Shown here: piece by piece, positions 33,165-40,611 of the stretch
Numbering within the stretch: position 1 is the first letter of the stretch
How the letters are laid out: the number at the start of each line of letters is the position of its first letter
Source of the DNA: Bradyrhizobium liaoningense
Lineage (GTDB): Bacteria > Pseudomonadota > Alphaproteobacteria > Rhizobiales > Xanthobacteraceae
DNA length: 64,000 nucleotides
Direction: 5' to 3'
NCBI RefSeq assembly: GCF_018130785.1
Contig: NZ_JAFCJT010000035.1
Location: forward strand, 1 to 64,000
Made by a program: the position numbers and the translations under genes
The notes under the pieces: model-generated
What the model was told of the DNA's origin: nothing
Databases searched by the model: none
What the model saw: only the letters and a program-made list of their open reading frames with translations

Positions 33165-33932
33165 CTATCTGCGCCGGGCCGCCTGGGCGTGCTCCATGTA
33201 CATGTGCTCGACCGACCGATCGAGCGAGGCGATTTTCTCGAAACCGCGCCGCCAGTCCTGCAAGTGCCGGCGCGTCCAGAGCACGCCCGCCTCGCGGTCG
33301 CGACGGCGGATCGCGTCGATCAGATGACCGTGCGCGGCGACGAGGCGTGGGCCGCCTTCGGCAACGCCGGTCACGATCATCTCGGTGGTCGGATAGAACA
33401 GCTGCGCCGCCGGCTCGCGTGCGAGCTGGAGCACGCGGTTCTGCGAGGCCTTGGCGACCAGCACGTGGAATTCGGCATCGCATTCGGCAAGCGCGGCGGG
33501 ATCGCCGACCACGGCCTCGCTCCGCACGAGATTGTTGGTGAGCTCGGCGAGGTTCTCTTCGGTCGCGCGCTCCACCGCGCCTTCGATGCTCGCCACCTCC
33601 AGCGTCATCGAGGCCTCGTAGAGCTCCCGGAACGTCACCTCATGCAGCACCAGTGCGCGGCTGAGGCGGCTTGCGAGCTTGGTGTAGCGCGGCAGGCAGG
33701 CGTGCAGACGGCGCGAGGAATCGCGGCTGATCAAGCCGCCCTCCTCCAGCACGCGGATGCCTTCGCGAATGGTCGAGCGGTTGACACCGAACTGGCGCAC
33801 CAGATCATGCTCGGTGCCGATGGGATCGCCGGGCTTGATGCGCCCATTGACGATCTCGCGCTCGATGGCGTCGGCGACTTTCTGATAGGCCGGCGCGACA
33901 TCGATCGGACGGAAGAGCGGCGAAATCGGCAC
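33165..33932 (-). CDS. GntR-family (FadR/FCD-type) regulator
   Basis: A 255-residue regulator. The winged helix is GDPIGTEHDLVRQFGVNRST with IREGIRVLEEGGLI at residues ~35-70, and residues ~95-235 are the all-helical FCD effector domain (ASIEGAVERATEENLAEL, FHVLVAKASQNRVLQLA). The start is taken as GTG at 33932 because GGGGAG lies 5 bases upstream; a TTG further upstream would make the first codons overlap the operator. It heads the ligase/reductase operon and faces the binding protein gene at 34099. An acyl-CoA or organic-acid effector is likely for this subgroup. Confidence 0.9.
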   Translation of the reverse strand: MPISPLFRPIDVAPAYQKVADAIEREIVNGRIKPGDPIGTEHDLVRQFGVNRSTIREGIRVLEEGGLISRDSSRRLHACLPRYTKLASRLSRALVLHEVTFRELYEASMTLEVASIEGAVERATEENLAELTNNLVRSEAVVGDPAALAECDAEFHVLVAKASQNRVLQLAREPAAQLFYPTTEMIVTGVAEGGPRLVAAHGHLIDAIRRRDREAGVLWTRRHLQDWRRGFEKIASLDRSVEHMYMEHAQAARRR

Positions 33933-33951
33933 GATAGCTCCCCAATGGCGA

Positions 33952-33962
33952 TTGTCCGACAA
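33952..33962. promoter_or_regulatory. GntR-type operator, site 1
   Basis: TTGTCCGACAA is a perfect 5-bp inverted repeat around one base, 19 bases upstream of the GntR start. The second copy with the same arms is at 34049-34063. Confidence 0.7.
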
Positions 33963-34048
33963 ACTATAGGATCACCCCGAAGACGCGTCAAACTGCGTCA
34001 TTCATGTCGCAGATGCAGCAAATTGACTCCTGAGAAACCTCACTCTAA

Positions 34049-34063
34049 CTTTGTCGGACAAAG
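34049..34063. promoter_or_regulatory. GntR-type operator, site 2
   Basis: CTTTGTC-g-GACAAAG is a perfect 15-bp palindrome 36 bases upstream of the binding-protein start. It shares its TTGTCNGACAA core with site 1, which suggests one regulator for both divergent units. Confidence 0.75.
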
Positions 34064-34098
34064 GGACAGAATAGTCCCGCACAAGAGGAAACGTGTCC

Positions 34099-35304
34099 AT
34101 GAGACCTATCGCAGCACTCGTGTCTGCGGCCGGCTTGCTGTCGGCTGCCCTGATCGTCCCCGCCTCCGCCCAGCAGACCCCGCTCAAGATCGGGGTGCTC
34201 TCCGACTTCTCCTCGGTCTATTCCGACATCGGCGGCCAGGGGAATGTCGAAGCCACCAAGATGGCGATCGAGGATTTTGGCGGCCAGATGTTCGGCAAGC
34301 CAATCGAGATGGTCGCAGCCGACGTGCTGAACAAGCCCGACGTCGCCTCCACCATCGCGCGAAAGTGGTGGGAGACCGAAGGCGTCGACATGATCATCGA
34401 CCTGCCGACCTCGGCCACCGCGCTCGCGGTGATGGAGCTGTCGAAGCAGTACGAGAAGGTGATGATCGTGACCGATGCGGCAAGCTCCGACATCACCGGA
34501 AAATCCTGCTCGCCCTACACGGCGCACTGGACCTATGACACCTATTCCAACGCCCACACCGTCGGCAGCGCCATCGTCAAGAACGGCGGCGACAGCTGGT
34601 TCTTCCTCACCGCCGACTACGTGTTCGGTCATTCGATCGAGCGCGACACCGGCGACGTGGTAAAGGCAGCCGGCGGCAAGGTGCTCGGCAGCGTCAAGCA
34701 TCCGCTCAATACGGCGGACTTCTCGTCATTCCTGCTTCAGGCCCAGGCCTCCAAGGCCAAGATCATCGGACTCGCCAATGGCGGCGGCGACACCATCAAC
34801 GCGATCAAGCAGGCCGGCGAGTTCGGCATCGTCGCCGGCGGCCAGAACCTGGCTGCGATCGTGATGTTCATCTCCGACGTGCACAGCCTGGGGCTCAAGC
34901 TCGCGCAGGGCCTGATCATCACCGAGGCCTATTACTGGGACCTCAACGACAAGACCCGCGCCTTCGGCAAGCGTTTCCAGGAGCGCATCAAGCGCATGCC
35001 GACCATGAACCAGGCCGCGACCTACAGCGCCACGCTGCACTACCTCAAGGCCGTGCAGGCCGCCGGCACCAAGGACACCAAGACCGTGATGGCCAAGATG
35101 CGCGAGCTGCCGGTGAAGGATGCCTTCACCGACAACGGCATCCTGCGCGAGGACGGCCGCATGGTGCACAGCATGTTCCTGTTCCAGGTGAAGAAGCCCG
35201 AGGAATCCAAGGGCCCGTGGGACTATTACAAGCTGCTCGCCGAAGTGCCGGCCGACCAGGCCTTCCGGCCGCTGAAGGACGGCGGCTGCCCGCTGGTGAA
35301 GTAA
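34099..35304 (+). CDS. LivK-type ABC transporter periplasmic binding protein
   Basis: A 401-residue type I binding protein. Residues 1-25 are a signal peptide (LVSAAGLLSAALIVPASAQQ). LKIGVLSDFSSVYSDIGGQG is the first strand-loop, WFFLTADYVFGHSIERDTG is a typical middle segment, and the C-terminus ends with DGGCPLVK, as is usual for this subgroup. It would deliver an amide, aromatic or organic acid to a Liv-type transporter. No permease or ATPase gene is adjacent; a hairpin follows and the next gene is on the other strand. Shared GntR-type sites tie it to the acyl-CoA ligase operon, so the ligand may be the ligase substrate. A GTG two codons upstream is an alternative start. Confidence 0.87.
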   Translation: MRPIAALVSAAGLLSAALIVPASAQQTPLKIGVLSDFSSVYSDIGGQGNVEATKMAIEDFGGQMFGKPIEMVAADVLNKPDVASTIARKWWETEGVDMIIDLPTSATALAVMELSKQYEKVMIVTDAASSDITGKSCSPYTAHWTYDTYSNAHTVGSAIVKNGGDSWFFLTADYVFGHSIERDTGDVVKAAGGKVLGSVKHPLNTADFSSFLLQAQASKAKIIGLANGGGDTINAIKQAGEFGIVAGGQNLAAIVMFISDVHSLGLKLAQGLIITEAYYWDLNDKTRAFGKRFQERIKRMPTMNQAATYSATLHYLKAVQAAGTKDTKTVMAKMRELPVKDAFTDNGILREDGRMVHSMFLFQVKKPEESKGPWDYYKLLAEVPADQAFRPLKDGGCPLVK

Positions 35305-35320
35305 CGCCGACAACGACGGG

Positions 35321-35351
35321 CCTGCATCGCCGCGCGCGGTGCAGGTTCTTT
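35321..35351 (+). terminator. Probable terminator after the binding-protein gene
   Basis: CCTGCATCGC and GCGGTGCAGG pair (one G-T wobble) around a short GC loop, followed by TTCTTT, 16 bases after the stop. Confidence 0.65.
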
Positions 35352-36294
35352 AGCGCCGTCGCAGGTCGGACGGGCTGTGGCCGAACTTCCTGCGGAACAC
35401 CGTGCTGAAATAGGACGAACTGCTGAAGCCCAGCTGATAGGCGACCTCGGTGATCGACAGCGACCGTAGCTCTGGGCGCGTCAGCACGTCGTAGCAGCGC
35501 TGCAGCCGGCGATCCAAAATCCATTCGGACACCGAGACATCGGTGAGCCGGAAGAGATAATGCAGATGCCTGAGCGAGACGCCATTGCTCTTCGCGATCT
35601 TCTCCAGCGACAGATCCGCATCGGTGAGGTGCGCCTCGATCCAGGCCTTGACCGAGCGCAGGCGGGCCTGCTGCGCGCTCGCATCCTCCGAGAATTCGTC
35701 CCGCTCGCCCATGTCGAGCGCGAGCGCCAGCACGTCCATCAGCTCACCGCCCAATCGCGTGCGCGCGGTCTCGTCGAGCGGCGCGCCTTCCGCGGCGAGC
35801 GTCGCGCAGAACTCGGCGGCGATCCGGCCAAGTCCGCGGCTCGTCGCCATCGTCGTCACCACCGGCAGCCGCCCCTCGCTGAAGCGCGCCGAGAATTCCG
35901 CGCGCGGAATCTCGAGATAGAGCGATCGTACCTTGCCGACGCATTCGAGATCATAGGCCTCGGAGGCCGAGAAGATCGCGCTCACGCCGGGATTCGACAG
36001 CAGGGTCTGACCGGCCTGAAGCACGTTGACCCGGCCCTGCTGGACGAATTCGACGTAGTAGCAATCCTTGTCGAGCTTTGCGATATGCCGTTCGCGGCGC
36101 GAGATGCGCTGCTCCGACAGCAGGACGTCGGTCATCGTCACCGCGCCGAACCGTGCCTCGCGAATGAAGCCGTGATAGTCGGATCGCTCCTCGGCGTTCA
36201 CGTCGACATGGACGTAGACGTCGCAGATCGCGCCTTGCCACGCGGCGTAGCGTTTGGACGGCTCCAGATCGTCTGTCGAAAACACCAGGTTCAT
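35350..36294 (-). CDS. AraC-family regulator with AraC_binding_2-type sensor domain
   Basis: A 314-residue regulator. The C-terminal ~100 residues are the AraC DNA-binding domain: SLEKIAKSNGVSLRHLHYLF, then SITEVAYQLGFSSSSYFSTV and RRKFGHSPSDLRRR. The N-terminal ~190 residues (start MNLVFSTDDLEPSKRYAAWQ) match the sensor half of regulators such as the benzoate or feruloyl-ester-linked group. It is divergent from the ligase gene that heads the fused-permease transporter operon and is the obvious candidate for its control. The in-frame upstream extension is unlike the family and covers the shared promoter, so 36294 is used. Confidence 0.88.
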   Translation of the reverse strand: MNLVFSTDDLEPSKRYAAWQGAICDVYVHVDVNAEERSDYHGFIREARFGAVTMTDVLLSEQRISRRERHIAKLDKDCYYVEFVQQGRVNVLQAGQTLLSNPGVSAIFSASEAYDLECVGKVRSLYLEIPRAEFSARFSEGRLPVVTTMATSRGLGRIAAEFCATLAAEGAPLDETARTRLGGELMDVLALALDMGERDEFSEDASAQQARLRSVKAWIEAHLTDADLSLEKIAKSNGVSLRHLHYLFRLTDVSVSEWILDRRLQRCYDVLTRPELRSLSITEVAYQLGFSSSSYFSTVFRRKFGHSPSDLRRR

Positions 36295-36550
36295 CGTCCG
36301 CCCATCCGTTGCGCCGCCATGATGAACGTCGTTTGTGCATCGCACAAGCTGGCCACGCATCGAGATTCTAGAGGGCCGCCGCCTACACGCAAGACCGTTT
36401 GCGCGGAGAAGCAAAAGCTTTGCGCTCCGGAGCAAGCCGCGTTCCGGCATGTGGCCTATGAAGAACAAAAAAACGGTCAATGAGATAGGCGGGAAACGTT
36501 CGCTTGCATCAGCTCGGATCAGCCGCAGCACGATCTGCCGTGCCGCCCGA

Positions 36551-38458
36551 ATGGCGGTGCCCGTGAGCAGCGCATTGCCATCGCCCATCACGACGCGGTT
36601 CACGCAGCCGGTCAAGACCATCGCCGATATCGAGGCGCTGGAGCAGCGGCCTTACGACTCGCTCATCCCCGCCCGCAATCTCGTTCATCTCTTCGAAGCC
36701 ACGGCGCATCTGCATCCCGATCGTCCCGCGCTGACGGTTCTGACCAAGGGCTCGCGCGAGCCTGATGACGCGACGCTGACGCATCGGCAATTGCTGGCGG
36801 AGATCACGCGCGCGGCCAATCTGTTCAGATCGCACGGGATCGGCGAGAGCGGCGGAACAGCTGCGTTTCTCTGCCCGATCCTGCCGTCGCTGTTCCCCGC
36901 ATTGCTTGGTGCCCAGGTCGCGGGAGTGGCCAGTTCGATCAACTATCTCCTGAACGAAGACGCGATCGCCGACCTGCTCCAGGCGCAGAATGCAACTGTT
37001 CTGGTCGTGGCCTCCGAAGCGGCCGATCCCGCGATCTGGATCAAGGCAAACAACGTCGCGCAACGCGTGCCGTCGCTGAAGACCGTTTTTGTGATAGGCG
37101 CGAACGGTCCGCTGCCTGGAAGTTTTCTAAACTTCAATGAGGCGGTCGGGAGCACGCGCGGCACGCTGGATTTCCCACCTTCGACCGATCGCAATGCGAT
37201 CTGCGCCCTCTTCCACACCGGCGGGACCACCGGGCGGCCAAAGCTGGTTCGGCTGACACACGGCAACCAGATCCATGCGGCCTGGAGCTTTGCGCAGGTC
37301 CACGGACTGGATGAGCTGGACGCCGCCGTGAACGGTTTTCCGCTGTTTCACGTCGGCGGCACCATGACGCTCGGCCTGTCGATTCTCGCTGCCGGCGGTC
37401 ATGTGATCATTCCCTCACCGTACAGCCTCAGAAGTCCCGAAGCTATTCGCGACTATTGGTACACGGTGGAACGGTTTCGCGCGACCATCGTGAGCGGAGT
37501 GCCGACTTCGATTGCCGCTCTTGCCGAGGTGCCGATCGTGTCCTCCGATGTCAGCACCGTTCGCATGGCGCTCACCGGCGGGGCCGTGGCTCCCAAGGCT
37601 GTCAGCGACAGGTTTCAGGCGCGGACCGGGATTACTTTGTTCGAGACCTACGGGATGACAGAAACCGCGGCCGCGATCGCTTTCAATCCCGGCCGTGGCA
37701 TTCCCGTGCAAGGCAGCGTCGGCTTCAGGGCACCGTTCGCAAAGACCAAAATCGTCGCTCTGGCTGATGCCGAACTGAAGACAGAGTGTCCGCCTCTCAC
37801 GAGCGGTCTTGTCCTCGTGAGGGGACCGCAGGTGTTTCCCGGATACGTCGATCCCCAACACGACAAGGGCGTGCTCACCGACGACCACTGGATCGTCACC
37901 GGCGACGTCGGCTATCTCACCCCGGATCAACGCCTCGTGCTGACGGGGCGCGAGAAGGACCTCATCGTACGAAGCGGCCACAACATCGACCCTGCCGCAA
38001 TCGAGGACGTCGCAAACGCCTTCCCCGGTGTCCAGATGAGCTCGGCCGTCGGCATGCCCGACGCCTACGCGGGAGAGGTCCCAGTTCTCTTCGTGGTGCC
38101 CTCCCCCGGACAGACAATCGATCTGGCGCAATTGCGCGAGCATCTCGAACACAACGTCAATGAGCCTCCTGCGAGGCCAAAGCGCGTCGTCCTGCTCGAC
38201 GCTCTTCCGGTTACCGCCGTCGGCAAGATCTTCAAGCCCACGCTTCGCGATCTCGCCGTCCGGGAAAAGGTCAGGACCGAGATCGATCGCATCTTCGGCC
38301 CCGACACCGCGGCAGATATCCTCGTCGAGAAAGACGAGAAGCTCAACACAGTCGTCAGCGTCTCGGTCCATTCCGGTGATCTGGATCGAACAAAGATGCT
38401 CGTCGAAAGCCTTGCAACGCTTCCACAAACCTATCGCATTGAGAACCGATCGTCCTGA
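36551..38458 (+). CDS. AMP-forming acyl-CoA ligase heading the fused-permease transporter operon
   Basis: A 635-residue adenylate-forming enzyme, longer than the usual 500-560. The ATP loop is FHTGGTTGRPKLVRLTH (about residues 220-236), then FPLFHVGGTMTLGLSIL, ETYGMTETAAAIAFNPG (adenine motif), WIVTGDVGYLTPDQR, and the lysine in PVTAVGKIFKPTLRDLA. About 80 residues after that lysine form an extra C-terminal tail (EIDRIFGPDTAADI..VVSVSVHSGDLD), seen in a subgroup of bacterial acyl-CoA synthetases. It precedes the first permease gene by 40 bases. It probably activates the acid that the transporter brings in or that the propeller enzymes release. The start at 36551 has no strong ribosome site. 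Confidence 0.85.
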   Translation: MAVPVSSALPSPITTRFTQPVKTIADIEALEQRPYDSLIPARNLVHLFEATAHLHPDRPALTVLTKGSREPDDATLTHRQLLAEITRAANLFRSHGIGESGGTAAFLCPILPSLFPALLGAQVAGVASSINYLLNEDAIADLLQAQNATVLVVASEAADPAIWIKANNVAQRVPSLKTVFVIGANGPLPGSFLNFNEAVGSTRGTLDFPPSTDRNAICALFHTGGTTGRPKLVRLTHGNQIHAAWSFAQVHGLDELDAAVNGFPLFHVGGTMTLGLSILAAGGHVIIPSPYSLRSPEAIRDYWYTVERFRATIVSGVPTSIAALAEVPIVSSDVSTVRMALTGGAVAPKAVSDRFQARTGITLFETYGMTETAAAIAFNPGRGIPVQGSVGFRAPFAKTKIVALADAELKTECPPLTSGLVLVRGPQVFPGYVDPQHDKGVLTDDHWIVTGDVGYLTPDQRLVLTGREKDLIVRSGHNIDPAAIEDVANAFPGVQMSSAVGMPDAYAGEVPVLFVVPSPGQTIDLAQLREHLEHNVNEPPARPKRVVLLDALPVTAVGKIFKPTLRDLAVREKVRTEIDRIFGPDTAADILVEKDEKLNTVVSVSVHSGDLDRTKMLVESLATLPQTYRIENRSS

Positions 38459-38498
38459 CGGTCGCGCAACAGCCGGGTCGAAGAAAGGCAAGACGGGG

Positions 38499-39470
38499 AT
38501 GAAGCGCTTTCGTTTCAATCAGCAAGAGATCGTCTTCGCAGTCTTCGCGCTGCTGTTCCTTGTGTTTTCGATCTTCCTGCGCGGCTTTCTGACGCCGGAC
38601 AACATGCTGACGCTGCTCCAGAACGTGGCAGTGCTCGGCATCCTCGGCCTTGCCATGGCAATCGTTGTGATCGGACGCGGCATCGACATCTCGCTGATCG
38701 CAGCCCTTGCGGTGCCGCCGGGACTGGTGCTCCAGATGGTGCAGAACGGTCACTCGCTGCCGGCCTCGCTGCTGACCGCCGTGCTGCTCACGATCGCGTT
38801 CGGCCTCGTCAACGGCTGGCTGATCGCCTATGCCGAAGTCCCTTCGCTGTTTGCGACGCTGGCAACGGGCCTGTTGCTGGCCGGGCTCGGGCAGACCGCG
38901 CTGTTCCAGCTCGACGTCGTGCAATGGAGCCCGGGCATGGACGGCTTCGAGCGGCTCGGACAAGGCACCATTCTCGGCATTCCGACGTCGATCTGGATGT
39001 TCGCAATCGCCTGCATCGTGGTCGCGTTCCTGCTGCGGCAGACCCGCTGGGGCGCCTATATCTATGCGATCGGCGACAACCCCTACGCCGCGCGTGTCAC
39101 CGGCATTCCCTCTCGCCCGATCATCGTCCTGCAATATGTGATCACCGCCCTGATCGGCTGCTTTGCCGGCCTCGTGATGGCGGCATCCGTCAACTCGATG
39201 CCGACCCGCATCTTCAACTCGACGCTCATCTATGACGTCATCCTAGTCGTCGTGCTTGGCGGCATCGGGCTATCCGGCGGCCGTGGCGGCGTGCTCAACG
39301 TCGTCATCGGCACGCTCGTTATCGGAACGATGCTCAACGGCATGACCATCATGGACATCTCCTACGCCGGGCAGAATCTCATCAAGGGCGTGGTGCTGCT
39401 GCTCGCCGTCATCACGGATTCCTTCCTGAATCCGCGCAACGAGGAAACGGCACAACAGGGCGACATCTGA
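38499..39470 (+). CDS. Sugar-type ABC transporter permease (RbsC/BPD_transp_2)
   Basis: A 323-residue inner-membrane permease of the ribose/autoinducer-2 type with about nine to ten hydrophobic segments. Family marks are LAMAIVVIGRGIDISLIAAL (the conserved GGIDLS-like loop, here GRGIDIS), GDNPYAARVTGIPSRPIIVL (the cytoplasmic coupling loop) and VVVLGGIGLSGGRGGVLNVV. It should form a heterodimer with the membrane half of the fused protein encoded at 40612 and be driven by the ATPase at 43820. ATG 38499 follows ACGGGG. It lies 41 bases from the next gene, the binding protein. Confidence 0.88.
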   Translation: MKRFRFNQQEIVFAVFALLFLVFSIFLRGFLTPDNMLTLLQNVAVLGILGLAMAIVVIGRGIDISLIAALAVPPGLVLQMVQNGHSLPASLLTAVLLTIAFGLVNGWLIAYAEVPSLFATLATGLLLAGLGQTALFQLDVVQWSPGMDGFERLGQGTILGIPTSIWMFAIACIVVAFLLRQTRWGAYIYAIGDNPYAARVTGIPSRPIIVLQYVITALIGCFAGLVMAASVNSMPTRIFNSTLIYDVILVVVLGGIGLSGGRGGVLNVVIGTLVIGTMLNGMTIMDISYAGQNLIKGVVLLLAVITDSFLNPRNEETAQQGDI

Positions 39471-39511
39471 GCGATCCAACAATAACGACAACCACAACCA
39501 AGGAGGAAGCA

Positions 39512-40528
39512 ATGAAGCATTTCGGCAACCCGACAAAGGCAATTGTTGCCGCACTGGGTCTTGCGGCAATGACCGCGCCGGCCCTCGCCCAGCAGGGTCT
39601 GGACGAGCCGTTCCAGAAGCCGTTCAAGGAGGCACTGGCCGGCAAGACCGTGGCCTATGTGCCGGTCGCCATGAATTTCGACCTCACCGAGGGCTGGTAT
39701 GCCGGACTGAAGAAGGAGCTCGAACCGTTCGGCGTCAAGTTCGTGATCCGCGACGCCAACTGGAACACCAACGCCGGCGCGCAGGCCGTCACCTCGCTGA
39801 TCTCGGAGAAGCCGGCAGTGATGGTGGTTCATAATCCGGACGTGCAGACCTACGCCAAGCTGCTGCAGCGCGCCGAGAACGAAGGCATCTACGTCATCCA
39901 GATCAACATGGGCTCTGCCTATCGCAGCTCGGCCTTCGTCGGTGCCAATTGGGTCGAGATCGGCGAACGCCAGACCGAAGGCGTGGTCAAGGCCTGCGAG
40001 GGCAAGTCCAACAAGATCGCGATCATCCAGGGTGCGCTGTCGGCCGCCGCGAGCGCCTATACGCTGAAGGGCGTCGAGAACGTGCTCGCCAAGCATCCTG
40101 AAATCAAGGTGGTGTCGAGCCAGGCCGCCGATTGGGACGCCGCCAAGGCCAAGGCGATCACCCAAACGGTGCTGAAGCAGAATCCCGATCTCTGCGGCAT
40201 CGTCGGCTTCTGGGATGGCATGGACATCGGCACGGCAGCGGCCGTCAAGGAGGCCGGCCTCATCGGCAAGGTGTTCGTGGCAACTTCCGGCGGCGGCGAG
40301 CGCAAGGGCGCGTGCGAACTGGTCAAGTCCGGCGCGTTCGATCTCAACATGAGCTACGACGTGCCGACCCAGGCCGCGCAGATGGCCGGCACTATCAAAT
40401 GGCTGCTGTCGTCGGGTATCAAGCCCGGCTCCGTCAAGGGCTCGGAATACACCACGCTGATTCCGATCACCAAGGAGAACGCCGATAGCCAGATGGCCTG
40501 CTGGAATCTCAGCGACCTCAAGAAATAA
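39512..40528 (+). CDS. Sugar-type ABC transporter periplasmic binding protein
   Basis: A 338-residue type I binding protein related to RbsB/XylF. Residues 1-24 are a signal peptide ending PALAQQ. LAGKTVAYVPVAMNFDLTEG opens the fold, NPDVQTYAKLLQRAENEGIY is a hinge-proximal segment, and DLCGIVGFWDGMDIGTAAAV is the NGxxALGA-like region of the second lobe, with FWDG replacing the common N-D. It delivers the substrate to the permease pair. AAGGAGGAA is its ribosome site. A perfect hairpin follows the stop, as is common for binding-protein genes. Confidence 0.88.
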   Translation: MKHFGNPTKAIVAALGLAAMTAPALAQQGLDEPFQKPFKEALAGKTVAYVPVAMNFDLTEGWYAGLKKELEPFGVKFVIRDANWNTNAGAQAVTSLISEKPAVMVVHNPDVQTYAKLLQRAENEGIYVIQINMGSAYRSSAFVGANWVEIGERQTEGVVKACEGKSNKIAIIQGALSAAASAYTLKGVENVLAKHPEIKVVSSQAADWDAAKAKAITQTVLKQNPDLCGIVGFWDGMDIGTAAAVKEAGLIGKVFVATSGGGERKGACELVKSGAFDLNMSYDVPTQAAQMAGTIKWLLSSGIKPGSVKGSEYTTLIPITKENADSQMACWNLSDLKK

Positions 40529-40550
40529 TTGTCGCGACGCAAGACCCTGG

Positions 40551-40578
40551 CGTCCCGGACGATCTCACGTCCGGGACG
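40551..40578 (+). terminator. Intra-operon hairpin after the binding-protein gene
   Basis: CGTCCCGGACG and CGTCCGGGACG are exact 11-bp reverse complements around atctca, 22 bases after the stop, with no U-run. It probably stabilises or partly ends the transcript so that the binding protein is in excess. Confidence 0.6.
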
Positions 40579-40611
40579 TGGTCTCGAAACTTGCAAGGTC
40601 CCGGAATTCCG

